Shown here: in pieces, positions 53,980 to 63,105 of the stretch
Layout: every line of letters begins with the position of its first letter
Position numbering within the stretch: position 1 is the stretch's first letter
NCBI GenBank assembly: GCA_017399685.1
Contig: JAFQBM010000020.1
Span: forward strand, 32,760 to 96,759
Length of the DNA: 64,000 bases
From: Lachnospiraceae bacterium
GTDB taxonomy: Bacteria > Bacillota > Clostridia > Lachnospirales > Lachnospiraceae
Reading direction: 5' to 3'
The notes under the pieces: generated by a model
What the model saw: only the letters and a program-made list of their open reading frames with translations
Database searches by the model: none
Told to the model about the DNA's origin: nothing
Position numbers and translations under genes: made by a program

Positions 53980-54063
53980 AACAACTTCCACCTAAATCAT
54001 ACTCTTAAACGTACATTTCTTGAGATTCTTCATGACAAATCCTCTCATGACAATTTCATAAAC

Positions 54064-54534
54064 TTAATCCTGTTTTAATGCCAAATTCAACTCAATGGAT
54101 TTCGTCTCTTCGTACATAATTGGAATACACATATTCGGACTTGCTGCATTCATAGAAAAATCTCCCTGGAACATAGTAGGTGGTGTGATATCAATTCCGA
54201 TTCCTTTTACGGAAAATACAGTAGAAGCATTTCCCATCACCATGTTTCCTAATTCACAAATCGCACTCTTTGCCATATCATCCAATTCATTTACTGGCAT
54301 TCCCATCATCATCTTAGACGCAATATCTTTCGCTGACTCTGCTGGTAAGGAAAGCATAACCTGTCCTTTCATTTCTCCTGTAACACCTATCATAATTACA
54401 AGTGTATCTTTCGCAAAATCTGTCTTTCTGACATATGGTTTTCCTATTTGGGGTTGCAAACCACACATCTCCGATAAAATTTTAGTTGCTGCCATCAAAA
54501 ATACATTAATGTGTTCTGCGTTAATTCCTGCCAT
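54064..54534 (-). CDS. CheX-like chemotaxis phosphatase
   Basis: 156 residues. The catalytic signature ExxN is in CELGNMVMGNA (E-L-G-N), within a CheX-type fold (INVFLMAATKIL..., MIGVTGEMKGQVMLSLP, AKDIASKMMMG). CheX dephosphorylates CheY-P in chemotaxis; the lone gene has no motility neighbours, so it could also act on other receivers. AGGAGG precedes the ATG. Confidence 0.85.
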   Translation of the reverse strand: MAGINAEHINVFLMAATKILSEMCGLQPQIGKPYVRKTDFAKDTLVIMIGVTGEMKGQVMLSLPAESAKDIASKMMMGMPVNELDDMAKSAICELGNMVMGNASTVFSVKGIGIDITPPTMFQGDFSMNAASPNMCIPIMYEETKSIELNLALKQD

Positions 54535-54672
54535 AAGATAATCCTCCTCAATCTATATTTATACGCGCAGAAATAGGAACAAAAAAACTATGCTATTTTC
54601 ACATATGAAAAATAACCACCTGTCCCTATTTTTTGTATTTAGGAAATTCGGGGAATATCCTAATATACGAAA

Positions 54673-54708
54673 TAATCATTATCAGAATATAAGTTCCAAT
54701 AATGATTA
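54673..54708 (-). terminator. Hairpin between CheX and AIR synthase-like genes
   Basis: TAATCATTAT and ATAATGATTA perfect 10-bp arms with 16-base loop, 46 bp after the AIR synthase-like stop. The T-run on the minus strand is short, so termination is plausible but not certain. Confidence 0.4.
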
Positions 54709-54753
54709 GTTAGTTTTATCTATATTCAAGTATATCAATGGTTAAATGCCTTG

Positions 54754-55728
54754 TCAAATGATTTTATGACTTTCTTCTTTTCGAAATGGTTCCAAAAAAC
54801 GTCTTTCCTCTTCGTTATATACCACTCTGTCTTTGGAATCTGTCAAATAACCGATTGATTTTGCCATTATCCCTGCCTTTTCCAGTTCTGCAACTGCCTT
54901 AGCACCTTTCTTTGTAACAAAAAGAAGAGTTCCGCTTCCGTCTAACTGATAGGGATTTAAATCATACTGCTCACACACTTCAATGGTAATTTGTTCCAAA
55001 GGGATTTTAGTAAGGTCTACCTCCAATCCCTTTTTGGTAAGCATGGCTAATTCCCATAATCCAGCGAAAATTCCACCCTTGGAAACATCATGCATCACAC
55101 TGATTTCCAAATCTTTTACAGCTTCAACCTCTCTGCGGACAGATAACTTTTCTAAGAGCATTTCTTCTTTGTCCAGAAAGCTATTAGAAAATCTTTCCTT
55201 TAACTCTTCCTTCTTTTCCATAAGAATCTGATAAGTACCTAAAATCCCCGTAGCCTTTGTAATGATAATTTCATCCTCTGCCTCCGGCTGGATTTCTTGG
55301 AAAGTCATTTCTTTTTTTCCTATCATGTGAAGTGTCATCATTGGACAAGCGATTCCTTCCACCCACTCTGTGTGACCGCCCATCACCTTTATATCTTCTT
55401 TCTTGCACTCATCACTGATTTCCTTCATAATGGTGCGAAGCAAAGATTCTTCCGTCTTAACTGGCATCAATATTACAATTTCAAGGGCAACTGGGATTCC
55501 ACGGCTCACCATAAAATTATTTAATGCCTTTTTAAATACTAAAATCCCGTCACCTGTATGAAGATATGGAAGAAAGGCATTGGAGGTAACGGTGTGGTAA
55601 TCATGAAAATCCAGTTCCTGATAATCTCCTCCGATTCTTGGCTTAGTAACAGCCTCCTCTTTATTCAGCTTAATTTGTTTGAAAACAGCTCGGTCTAAAA
55701 CATTTTCCGGTGCTTTTCCTTTTTTCAC
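54754..55728 (-). CDS. AIR synthase-related / HypE-like protein
   Basis: 324 residues from a GTG. AIR synthase/HypE fold signs: the GGHTEWVEGI segment (G-H-T-E), ITKATGILGTYQIL, MHDVSKGGIFAGLWELA (HDxSxGG), LDGSGTLLFV, GYLTD. In this family ATP is used for carbamoyl-dehydration (HypE) or aminoimidazole synthesis (PurM). No hyp or pur genes are near, so the substrate is unknown. An in-frame GTG four codons upstream is an alternative; AAGAGGTG favours the chosen one. Confidence 0.75.
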   Translation of the reverse strand: MKKGKAPENVLDRAVFKQIKLNKEEAVTKPRIGGDYQELDFHDYHTVTSNAFLPYLHTGDGILVFKKALNNFMVSRGIPVALEIVILMPVKTEESLLRTIMKEISDECKKEDIKVMGGHTEWVEGIACPMMTLHMIGKKEMTFQEIQPEAEDEIIITKATGILGTYQILMEKKEELKERFSNSFLDKEEMLLEKLSVRREVEAVKDLEISVMHDVSKGGIFAGLWELAMLTKKGLEVDLTKIPLEQITIEVCEQYDLNPYQLDGSGTLLFVTKKGAKAVAELEKAGIMAKSIGYLTDSKDRVVYNEEERRFLEPFRKEESHKII

Positions 55729-55806
55729 CGCTTCCTTCACCTCTTTTATTCGATATCGTATGCTTACAAATTGTTATGCACTTCCCTGTTTCGGCAATTC
55801 ATTTTA

Positions 55807-57258
55807 TCATGCAGCCGGTGTTTCCGGTACAACAGGCTCTGCCGGAGCTTCCGGACTTTCTGCCGGCGGAGTCACCTCCGGGGTCTCCGGAGTTACTACC
55901 GGCTCGGCACCACCTTCTGTTACTCTGGCTGGCTGCGCCCCGTAAGAACTGGTATTTACCACTTCTGTACTTACTAAATTCCCATCTTCATAAATGTATT
56001 TGATTAAATTCACCTTATAACCTGTATGCGCCGCCTGTGTAACCTTGCGGTATCCTACCGGTTGTGCCGGGTCTATGGTAACAATCTCTGCTCCGGGCTG
56101 AATCACAGATAATACCTGATTCTTATACTCGATGGTACGGTTACCTGGTCTGGTTTCTTTTCCATAAATTTGGAAGGTAAGCTGGGAGTTCGTATAAGTA
56201 CCTTCAATGTAAATCGGAGTATCTAAATTATTCTTAAAAATAAAATTTTTCGCCTCTCCTGAAATAGCTGCATCTGCTGCAAGCTGAACATATCCTACCG
56301 TCATGGAATGTGGATATCTCTGAACCACTTCCAGTTCAGAAAGTAATACCGCATTATATAAAGTTGTGGAAACCTGACAGACACCACCACCCAGACTCTG
56401 AACCACTTCTCCATTCAAATAAGAACCGGCATCATAATAACCATTCGCTTTCGTAAATGGCATAATGGTACGGCTGGTATTAAATTCTTCTCCCGGCATC
56501 AAAACAGTGCCATTAATAAAATTGGCAGCATTTTGTACGTTCTTCTTTCGATTCCAGGAAGAAGAACCATAATTCGTAGTAAAACTTCCAAGAACCGTAA
56601 ATTCAATCTGTTCCAATTCCTCAGAAGTAATGTCCGGAGTCTCCTCTGTCACCACCACCTCAAAGGAAGTGGCACCATATTTAAAATTTTCATCCAGAAA
56701 CGTACGGAAAGACTCTTTGGTAGCCTCCATATCACAGGTAGTACCTACCACTTCATCCGTAATCTGTATTCCTTCTTCATTTTTATAAATAGTGGCATTC
56801 TGAGCCGTCTGAAACCATGTCTGCCCATTCACCTGAAAAATCTCTTCGAATGCAGCTTCATTCATTTCATAATCAAAATACAAATGCAGTTCGTTATTTT
56901 TCGCATCTTCCTGCTCTTTAAATCGCTTAATTAAATTCCCTGTCTTTCCATACCGAAATGCTTTTTCCACTACATCATCATAAGAAAAAGTAATACCTAA
57001 ATCACTCAATGAAAATTCATAAGACTGTTGATTGATGTTCAATGTAACCAGTTCCGACTCTTTTTGTGACATCATCAAATCCAGTTTTTCTATCGCTTCT
57101 TCTTTCGTATCTCCACCGACATAAATATCTTCAATGTAAATGCCGGACATAATTTTATCCTTTTCTTCCCCGGCAAAAATCTGATTGGCAGAAAAAGCTG
57201 CGGTTCCAAACAAGGTAAGTCCTATGGCACCGCATAACACATACTGTTTCCCTCTCAT
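55807..57258 (-). CDS. VanW family protein, secreted or membrane-anchored
   Basis: 483 residues. An N-terminal signal-like segment (GAIGLTLFGTAAFSANQIFA), a peptidoglycan-binding-4-like domain (NINQQSYEFSLSDLGITF), then VanW: GSFTTNYGSSSWNRKKNVQNAANFINGTVLMPGEEFN, GYYDAGSYLNGEVVQSLGGGVCQVSTTLYNAVLLSELEVVQRYPHSMTVGYV. The tail is a Pro/Glu-rich low-complexity stretch (about 45 residues). VanW's precise role is unknown; it occurs in cell-wall and vancomycin-related clusters, but no van resistance genes are here. GGAGGTTT precedes the ATG. Confidence 0.9.
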   Translation of the reverse strand: MRGKQYVLCGAIGLTLFGTAAFSANQIFAGEEKDKIMSGIYIEDIYVGGDTKEEAIEKLDLMMSQKESELVTLNINQQSYEFSLSDLGITFSYDDVVEKAFRYGKTGNLIKRFKEQEDAKNNELHLYFDYEMNEAAFEEIFQVNGQTWFQTAQNATIYKNEEGIQITDEVVGTTCDMEATKESFRTFLDENFKYGATSFEVVVTEETPDITSEELEQIEFTVLGSFTTNYGSSSWNRKKNVQNAANFINGTVLMPGEEFNTSRTIMPFTKANGYYDAGSYLNGEVVQSLGGGVCQVSTTLYNAVLLSELEVVQRYPHSMTVGYVQLAADAAISGEAKNFIFKNNLDTPIYIEGTYTNSQLTFQIYGKETRPGNRTIEYKNQVLSVIQPGAEIVTIDPAQPVGYRKVTQAAHTGYKVNLIKYIYEDGNLVSTEVVNTSSYGAQPARVTEGGAEPVVTPETPEVTPPAESPEAPAEPVVPETPAA

Positions 57259-57337
57259 CTTATAAACCTCCATGTTGACAAAACAATCACTTTTTTGTAT
57301 TGTACTAATGTATTACATGATACCTTGGTAGCATGTA

Positions 57338-57445
57338 TTAAAGTAACCCTGCTAAAACTGTAGTAAGCAGCATTGTGATTAAAATAACTGCAATGATAAT
57401 AATTGTTAATTTTTTACGCTTTTTTGTGTTGTAAAGTTTAATCAT
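57338..57445 (-). CDS. Small single-pass membrane protein
   Basis: 35 residues: basic N-terminus (MIKLYNTKKRKK), then one helix (LTIIIIAVILITMLLTTVLAGLL). GAGGAAAA precedes the ATG by about 8 bp. The short-basic-plus-helix form is recurrent in Lachnospiraceae genomes as an uncharacterised protein. It lies before vanW in the same direction and in the 330-bp gap to the plus-strand TPR-like gene. Confidence 0.6.
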   Translation of the reverse strand: MIKLYNTKKRKKLTIIIIAVILITMLLTTVLAGLL

Positions 57446-57607
57446 GATATTTTTCCTCGCTTTCTATTTCCGGCTTTTATGTATTGAAAATAATACTTTC
57501 CTAAGATTTTATACGGTAGAACATATTTTTTCGTACCACTTCTACGATAACATAAAAAAGTATAACTTTCAATCATCGATTTATTAACTTTCTGAAAGGA
57601 GTTCATT

Positions 57608-58237
57608 ATGCGAAAATTTCCTCTTATTTTACCCTCTTTTCTTGTTTTTATTGTCTGGCTCACCTACGAGTTAAAGAAAAACGAAAAGAAAAACAAAGAA
57701 GGGCTTCAAGCGTTTTTAAAAACAGAAGAAGAAGCAAATAACACCAGAAAACAAGATATTTCCCATCTGAATTATGTCCTTTTCTCCCTTTCAACACTTC
57801 CGGAATACACGGGAGAAGATACTGAAATTCTGACCCAGCAAAAGAGACTGCTTTTCTTCGAAGGAAAACAGATGCTAAATTTAAGTGCCTACTCCAACAC
57901 CGAGTTAAAATTAATGTATGGTGCTGCAAATCTGGAATTCTTAAGTACAGCAGATGTAAACTTCATTAATTTTTCCAGAGAACTTTTCAAATACGGTCAG
58001 CTTCTTTACGAAAAAGGGGCAGAAGAACAAGCTCTTGCTGTCTTAGAATACGGCATCCACATTGGAACCGACTTAAGTAAACACTATGCACTGCTTGTGG
58101 ATATTTATGTAAAAAATCAACAGCTGGATAAACTTCTGCTTTTAAAAGAAAATGCCGAAAACATCCACACCTTAATGAAAGATTCCATTGTAAGCAATTT
58201 AGAAGCCCAGATTACACTGTTGGAAGCCATGAGTTAG
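57608..58237 (+). CDS. Membrane-anchored hypothetical protein with TPR-like helices
   Basis: 209 residues. One N-terminal hydrophobic segment (LILPSFLVFIVWLTYE) acts as anchor or signal, then a soluble helical part: ELFKYGQLLYEKGAEEQALAVLEYGIHIGTDLSKHYALLVDIYVKNQQLDKLLLL resembles TPR units. No family recognised. AAAGGAG precedes the ATG. It is divergent from the vanW/small membrane protein pair. Confidence 0.65.
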   Translation: MRKFPLILPSFLVFIVWLTYELKKNEKKNKEGLQAFLKTEEEANNTRKQDISHLNYVLFSLSTLPEYTGEDTEILTQQKRLLFFEGKQMLNLSAYSNTELKLMYGAANLEFLSTADVNFINFSRELFKYGQLLYEKGAEEQALAVLEYGIHIGTDLSKHYALLVDIYVKNQQLDKLLLLKENAENIHTLMKDSIVSNLEAQITLLEAMS

Positions 58238-58292
58238 TAACATGGATTTCTCCACTTTGTTCTGATTCCATACATGATTGACACAGTATTCA

Positions 58293-59012
58293 TTAAAAAT
58301 ATCTCTGCATAATCTTTCCATGCTGAAGAATGATAGAATCGATTAATTTAGAGGCCTCACTTTTGGATAATCCATCTATGTTGGTCTCTATTTTAATTCC
58401 ATGATACTGAATCAAATCCATCAAATACTTTTTCTGTTTCAATGTCATAGGCTCTACCTTTTTTACTTTCACTGCACTGATTTGCGGCAAAAAACTATCT
58501 GGGTCTATACCAAAAAACTCTTCCTTCATTTTTTGATACACATGATAGGTAGCCATAGCATCATCCAAAGCTCTGTGGGCATGTTCATTGACATAACCAT
58601 AATGACTGCAAAGGGTTCCAAGCTTTCGATCCGGTAAATCCTTTAAATGTTTTCTTGCTATTTTTAAGGTATCCAGAGTCTTTTTCTCAAAAGGCAGAAA
58701 AAGACTGTCTGCTGCCGCCTTCATAAATTTGTAATCGAAAGAAATATTATGTCCTAACACCGTATCTTCACTGGCAAAATCCAAAAATCCCTGAATTGCC
58801 TCTCTTTTTTCTAATCCACCTTCTACCATTTCCTGTGTAATGCCCGTAAGAGCTATGATTTCTCTTGGCAAAGAAATATGGGGATTGATGAGACAGGAAT
58901 AAGTATCTGCCACCATACCTTTACAAACCTTTATGGCACCAATTTCAATGATTTCATTCTTTACCGGATGTATTCCTGTAGTTTCCAAGTCATATACAAT
59001 AAATGTATCCAT
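58293..59012 (-). CDS. DnaQ-like 3'-5' exonuclease
   Basis: 239 residues. Exo I FIVYDLETTG (D/E), Exo II LGHNISFDYKFMK, Exo III HRALDDAMATYHVY (H-x4-D): a DEDDh exonuclease. The later part (VEPMTLKQKKYLMDLIQYHG) is not part of the DnaQ core. The start MDTF is fixed by overlap with the nth stop (TAATG). It may be a polymerase III epsilon-like proofreader or a repair exonuclease; no polymerase domain is attached. Confidence 0.9.
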   Translation of the reverse strand: MDTFIVYDLETTGIHPVKNEIIEIGAIKVCKGMVADTYSCLINPHISLPREIIALTGITQEMVEGGLEKREAIQGFLDFASEDTVLGHNISFDYKFMKAAADSLFLPFEKKTLDTLKIARKHLKDLPDRKLGTLCSHYGYVNEHAHRALDDAMATYHVYQKMKEEFFGIDPDSFLPQISAVKVKKVEPMTLKQKKYLMDLIQYHGIKIETNIDGLSKSEASKLIDSIILQHGKIMQRYF

Positions 59013-59650
59013 TATTTTTCTTCCTTTCTGGAAGGACAAACCGAATTCAATGGACAGATGGCACAGTTCGGATTCTGTGCTTTACAGATGGTTCTGCCGT
59101 GAGTAATAATCTGAATATTATATAAAATCCACTGCTCTTTCGGTAGGACTTTCATCAAATCAAACTCTATTTTTTCCGGGTCTTCTTCCTTTGTTAATCC
59201 TAATTTTCTTGAAATTCTCTTTACATGAGTATCCACCACCACACTAGGTTCATGAAAAATATTGCCCCGAATTACGTTGGCAGTTTTTCTCCCTACTCCG
59301 GGCAAAGATACTAAATTTTCCAGTTCTCTTGGAACTTCTCCCTGAAATCTGGTGATTAACTGTTCCGTGCAGGCTTTAATATTTTTTGCCTTATTTTTAT
59401 AAAATCCGGTGGAATAAATGTCCCGCTCTAATTCCTTTACATCGCACTCTGCAAAGCTTTTCAAATCCGGATATTTTACAAACAAGTCCTTTGTTACAAT
59501 ATTTACCCTCTCATCGGTACATTGGGCACTTAGCATGGTGGCAATCAGCAACTGCCAGGGAGTTTCGTGATTTAAATAACACTTATATTCCATGCTATAG
59601 GTTTCATTTAAAATCCTGATAATTTCTTTTACCCGTTCTTTTTTTGTCAT
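59012..59650 (-). CDS. nth: Endonuclease III
   Basis: 212 residues. HhH motif LPGVGRKTANVIRGN with the catalytic lysine, the Asp in VVDTHVKRISRKLGL, and the 4Fe-4S cluster C-x6-C-x2-C-x5-C near the end (CKAQNPNCAICPLNSVC). It is a DNA glycosylase/AP lyase for oxidised pyrimidines. The ATG overlaps the stop of the upstream radical SAM gene as ATGA and the exonuclease follows by 1-bp overlap, so the three genes form one translation-coupled unit. Confidence 0.95.
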   Translation of the reverse strand: MTKKERVKEIIRILNETYSMEYKCYLNHETPWQLLIATMLSAQCTDERVNIVTKDLFVKYPDLKSFAECDVKELERDIYSTGFYKNKAKNIKACTEQLITRFQGEVPRELENLVSLPGVGRKTANVIRGNIFHEPSVVVDTHVKRISRKLGLTKEEDPEKIEFDLMKVLPKEQWILYNIQIITHGRTICKAQNPNCAICPLNSVCPSRKEEK

Positions 59651-61365
59651 TTCACTACTCCTATTGTTGCATCATTGGTCAAAGGATTTCTTTCATCGTA
59701 ATTAAAATAAATATGCATAGGTTTTCCTGTCCTGCTTCCTGTTTTGGCAGTAGCAAAGATATCAAAGGAGAAGGTTTCTATATGGTGTCTTTTCCCTATC
59801 CATTTACTATCCAGCTGCTTTTCCCGTCCGATCTGCTGATACAGTTCCACATACAACTGCTTATATTCCGATAAATCTTTTGCAAATGTCGGTCTGGTTT
59901 TCAAATTTTCTCTGGCATATAAATCATAAACCATTAATTCTTCCACTACCTTTTCCTCTATGCCTTTATTTTGACATTCCTTCTTCACAAAAGCAAGTAA
60001 ATTTTCATAATATCCAATTCTTGCATGTTTTTTTGAAAAATAGCCTTCCTTCTCATAAAAATCTCCCAACTGTTCATAGAAAGAAAATGGTGTTTCCCAA
60101 AAATGCAGTAAGTAAGACAAAGTCTGTTTAAATTGGCTGCTGTTATAATACACCTCCAATACTTCTTCCACCTGTTTTAAACGGATAATTTCATCATAAG
60201 AAATCCATTTCGTACAAAACACTTCATAAGGAGCCTTTTCCTGGTAAATCAGCCCATATTCTTCCCTGTTTTCAAACATCTTAGAACCTTTTAATACCTT
60301 TAAAAACCCTAATTGCAACTGTTCCGGCTCCATATGGTATACCTCGTTAAAGGAAGTTTTAAAGGTGTCATAATCTTCAAAAGGAAGTCCTGCAATCAAA
60401 TCCAGGTGTTGGTGGATGTTTTCATAAGAACATACTGTTTTTACATTTTCTTTTACTCTGTCCAAATCCATTTTCCGGTTAATTTCTTCAATGGTTTTTT
60501 CATTCGTGGACTGTACCCCGATTTCAAGTTGAATCAGTCCCGGACGCATCTTCTTTAAAACTTCTAATTCTTCTTTGGTAAGCAGGTCGGCGGCAATTTC
60601 AAAGTGGAAATTTGTAATCCCATTGTCACGACTTTGAATGTATTCCCAGATTTCCATGGCATGTTTATGATTGCAGTTAAAGGTTCTATCTACAAACTTT
60701 ACCTGCGGAACTTTCTGGTCTAAGAAAAATTGTATTTCTTTTTTCACTACATCGATGTCACGGAACCGTACTTTCTTATCAATAGAGGACAAACAATAAC
60801 TACAGGAAAAAGGACATCCTCTGCTGCTCTCATAGTAAATAATCTTATGTTTAAAATCCTCCATTTTCTCGTAAACAAAAGGAATCTGATTCATATCCAT
60901 AAGAGGACTGATTGGATTTATGATTACTTTGTCTCCTTCCAGATAAGCAACAGATGCTATGTTTTTTCTTTCTTCTTTTAAAGTTCCCTTCACATAAGCT
61001 TCCACTACTTTGCCAAAAGCACACTCCCCTTCAGAATATAAAATCAGGTCAATCTGGGAATTTTCCTTTAAAAATGTCTCCATTTCATAACTTACTTCCG
61101 GCCCACCCACAATAATACTACAGTCTGGAAGCAGTTTCTTTATTTCTTTACTCAAAGACAGTACCATGGATACATTCCAGATATAGACACTAAAAGCCAG
61201 AACATCTGGTTTCTCACGATATAAATCCATTAAAATTTCCTGTTCCAGCTGATTTATGGTATATTCCTTTTTTTGAATAGGATATGGGGTACTGGCAGTC
61301 AGGGTGTACAATGCAAGATTGGAATGAATGTATTTTGCATTGATGGCAGCTAAAATGATTTTCAT
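59647..61365 (-). CDS. B12-binding-domain radical SAM protein (DUF4080 type)
   Basis: 572 residues. N-terminal B12-binding-like fold (VLAFSVYIWNVSMVLSLSKEIKKLLPDCSIIVGGPEVSYE), the radical SAM cluster motif CPFSCSYC (C-x3-C-x2-C), and the DUF4080-type C-terminal. The reaction is unknown; related enzymes modify Mg-protoporphyrin-like, antibiotic or lipid substrates by radical methylation. AAGGAG precedes the ATG. It is the first gene of the coupled unit with nth. Confidence 0.87.
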   Translation of the reverse strand: MKIILAAINAKYIHSNLALYTLTASTPYPIQKKEYTINQLEQEILMDLYREKPDVLAFSVYIWNVSMVLSLSKEIKKLLPDCSIIVGGPEVSYEMETFLKENSQIDLILYSEGECAFGKVVEAYVKGTLKEERKNIASVAYLEGDKVIINPISPLMDMNQIPFVYEKMEDFKHKIIYYESSRGCPFSCSYCLSSIDKKVRFRDIDVVKKEIQFFLDQKVPQVKFVDRTFNCNHKHAMEIWEYIQSRDNGITNFHFEIAADLLTKEELEVLKKMRPGLIQLEIGVQSTNEKTIEEINRKMDLDRVKENVKTVCSYENIHQHLDLIAGLPFEDYDTFKTSFNEVYHMEPEQLQLGFLKVLKGSKMFENREEYGLIYQEKAPYEVFCTKWISYDEIIRLKQVEEVLEVYYNSSQFKQTLSYLLHFWETPFSFYEQLGDFYEKEGYFSKKHARIGYYENLLAFVKKECQNKGIEEKVVEELMVYDLYARENLKTRPTFAKDLSEYKQLYVELYQQIGREKQLDSKWIGKRHHIETFSFDIFATAKTGSRTGKPMHIYFNYDERNPLTNDATIGVVK

Positions 61366-61387
61366 ACTCTTTGCTCCTTATAAAATA

Positions 61388-61422
61388 CTCCCCAAACAGG
61401 CAAATCATTGCCTATTCAGGGA
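61388..61422 (-). terminator. Terminator after the aminotransferase gene
   Basis: On the minus strand CTCCC and AGGCAA pair with TTGCCT and GGGGAG across a short loop; a T-rich stretch follows (TATTTTAT). It lies 45 bp after the aminotransferase stop and just before the radical SAM gene. Confidence 0.6.
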
Positions 61423-61467
61423 GCTTGGTGTTTTTATTATATTCTAAAAAGATATATGGTTCCTAAC

Positions 61468-62688
61468 TTAGTTTTCCTGCTGATAAGTTTCTAAAAATTC
61501 TGCCAACCTTGTAGTTGCAACCTTTAACTGGTCTACATTTGGCAAATATACGATGCGGAAGTGGTCTGGCTCTCCCCAGTTAAATCCGGTACCATGAGTA
61601 ACTAAAATCTTCTTTTCTCTTAATAAATCAAAAGCAAATTTTTCATCGCTCTTGATTTTGAATTTTTCCGTATCAATTTTAGGGAAAATATAAAATGCAG
61701 CCTGTGGTTTTACTACGCTAATGCCCGGAATGTCATTCAACGCTTTATAAATAAATTCTCTTTGTTCATAAATTCTTCCACCTGGAAGCAATAATTCGTC
61801 CGCGCTCTGATATCCACCTAATGCTGTCTGAATAATAGCCTGCGCCGGTACATTGGAGCAAAGACGCATGGTGGATAACATATTAAGACCTTCTATGTAA
61901 CCTTTTACTTTTGTTTTATCGCCGGATAAACTCATCCAGCCGCTTCTAAAACCTGCTACGCGGTGGGATTTTGATAATCCGTTAAAGGTTACCATGAACA
62001 TATCCGGTGCCAAAGATGCAATGGAAGTATGTTCTAATCCATCCATAAGCAGACGGTCATAAATCTCATCAGCAAAAATAATCAATTCATGCTCTCTTGC
62101 CACCTTAACAATATCCATTAACACTTCCTTTGGATATAATACACCGGTAGGATTGTTTGGATTGATAATAACGATAGCCTTGGTGTTTGGAGTGATTTTA
62201 CTTTTAATATCTTCAATGTCCGGGTACCAGTTTGCCTGCTCATCACATACATAATGAACTGCCTTACCTCCTGCTAACACAACAGAAGAAGTCCAAAGCG
62301 GATAATCCGGTGCCGGAACCAGTACTTCGTCCCCATTGTTTAACAATCCTTGCATAGACATGGAAATCAGTTCACTGACACCATTTCCGGTATAAATATC
62401 ATCAATTCCTACATTTGGAATTTTCTTCAACTGGCAATATTGCATAATGGCTTTTCTTGCCGAGAAGATACCCTTGGAATCGGAATATCCCTGAGACGCT
62501 CTTAAGTTATAAATCATATCATTAATGATTTCATCTGGAGCATCAAAATTGTATGGTGCAGGATTTCCAATATTTAATTTTAAAACCTCGATTCCCTGCG
62601 CAATCATGCGGTTTGCTTCGTCCATAACCGGTCCACGAATATCATAACAAACATTATCTAATTTTGACGATTTTTCAAAAGTTCTCAT
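61468..62688 (-). CDS. Class I/II pyridoxal-phosphate aminotransferase, alanine type
   Basis: 406 residues. PLP-fold motifs: YSDSKGIFSAR, TGNGVSELISMSMQ, INPNNPTGV, FADEIYDRL, TFNGLSKSHRVAGFRSGW (catalytic Lys in SKSH). It resembles AlaA/AlaT-type enzymes: alanine, glutamate and their keto acids. The start MRTFEKSS is preferred over an earlier frame lying in the terminator of the T-box leader. A T-box riboswitch with an Ala specifier (GCA) lies upstream, so expression probably follows uncharged tRNA-Ala; this supports the alanine assignment. Confidence 0.85.
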   Translation of the reverse strand: MRTFEKSSKLDNVCYDIRGPVMDEANRMIAQGIEVLKLNIGNPAPYNFDAPDEIINDMIYNLRASQGYSDSKGIFSARKAIMQYCQLKKIPNVGIDDIYTGNGVSELISMSMQGLLNNGDEVLVPAPDYPLWTSSVVLAGGKAVHYVCDEQANWYPDIEDIKSKITPNTKAIVIINPNNPTGVLYPKEVLMDIVKVAREHELIIFADEIYDRLLMDGLEHTSIASLAPDMFMVTFNGLSKSHRVAGFRSGWMSLSGDKTKVKGYIEGLNMLSTMRLCSNVPAQAIIQTALGGYQSADELLLPGGRIYEQREFIYKALNDIPGISVVKPQAAFYIFPKIDTEKFKIKSDEKFAFDLLREKKILVTHGTGFNWGEPDHFRIVYLPNVDQLKVATTRLAEFLETYQQEN

Positions 62689-62704
62689 TTTAACGTCCTC
62701 ACTT

Positions 62705-62965
62705 TCCAAAATAAAAAACACCCTAAGCCAATCAGCTTAGGGCGAATATCTCCGTGTTACCACCTAAATTCAGAATTTCTTCTGCACTCATCTCTGCACT
62801 ATCATGCAGCTTCCTTATAACGGAGGAATCCGTTGAAACCTACTGAGTTTCCCTTTGGGCTCCAATGCTCAAAGACTGCTTCCACACTTCTATCATAAAG
62901 GCTTTCACCACCGCCTTCTCTCTGAGATGTTAGGGAATGTGTACTCCTTCTTATCATCGCTTTTA
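62705..62965 (-). promoter_or_regulatory. T-box leader controlling the aminotransferase
   Basis: On the minus strand a stem I region carries the AGAGAG and GGTGGTGAAAGCC elements, then the specifier loop GGAAGCAGTC with GCA (Ala) at the codon position, then the conserved T-box AATTTAGGTGGTAACACGG (62750-62770 region), then the terminator CGCCCTAAGC...GCTTAGGG and T-run (62708-62742). The features are the standard T-box order. An alternative reading of the specifier would be GTC (Val); GCA fits the downstream alanine-type enzyme. Confidence 0.85.
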
Positions 62966-62983
62966 TATATTAAATCTTTTATT

Positions 62984-63012
62984 AGGATAGCACCATGATT
63001 TCAAAATGTCAA
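62984..63012 (-). promoter_or_regulatory. Sigma-A type promoter of the T-box leader
   Basis: On the minus strand TTGACA, a 17-bp spacer, then TATCCT; the transcript would begin about 20-25 bp before the T-box. Confidence 0.7.
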
Positions 63013-63105
63013 GAAAAAATAAGTCAATAAATACATTTTCATATTATGTATATTTTATTTCCTTTTTCATATCCTATATCTAAGAGTTTTTTAATGGAGG
63101 ATACT

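Noticed and set aside
54754..55728. Hydrogenase maturation gene hypE
   Set aside because: Fold matches AIR synthase/HypE, but no hydrogenase or other hyp genes; only a generic family call is supported.
55807..57258. Vancomycin resistance locus because of vanW
   Set aside because: No vanA/vanH/vanX/vanR genes nearby; VanW proteins occur widely without resistance.
57442..57663. 73-codon minus-strand frame
   Set aside because: Overlaps the start of the better supported plus-strand gene at 57608 and the small membrane peptide; no site.
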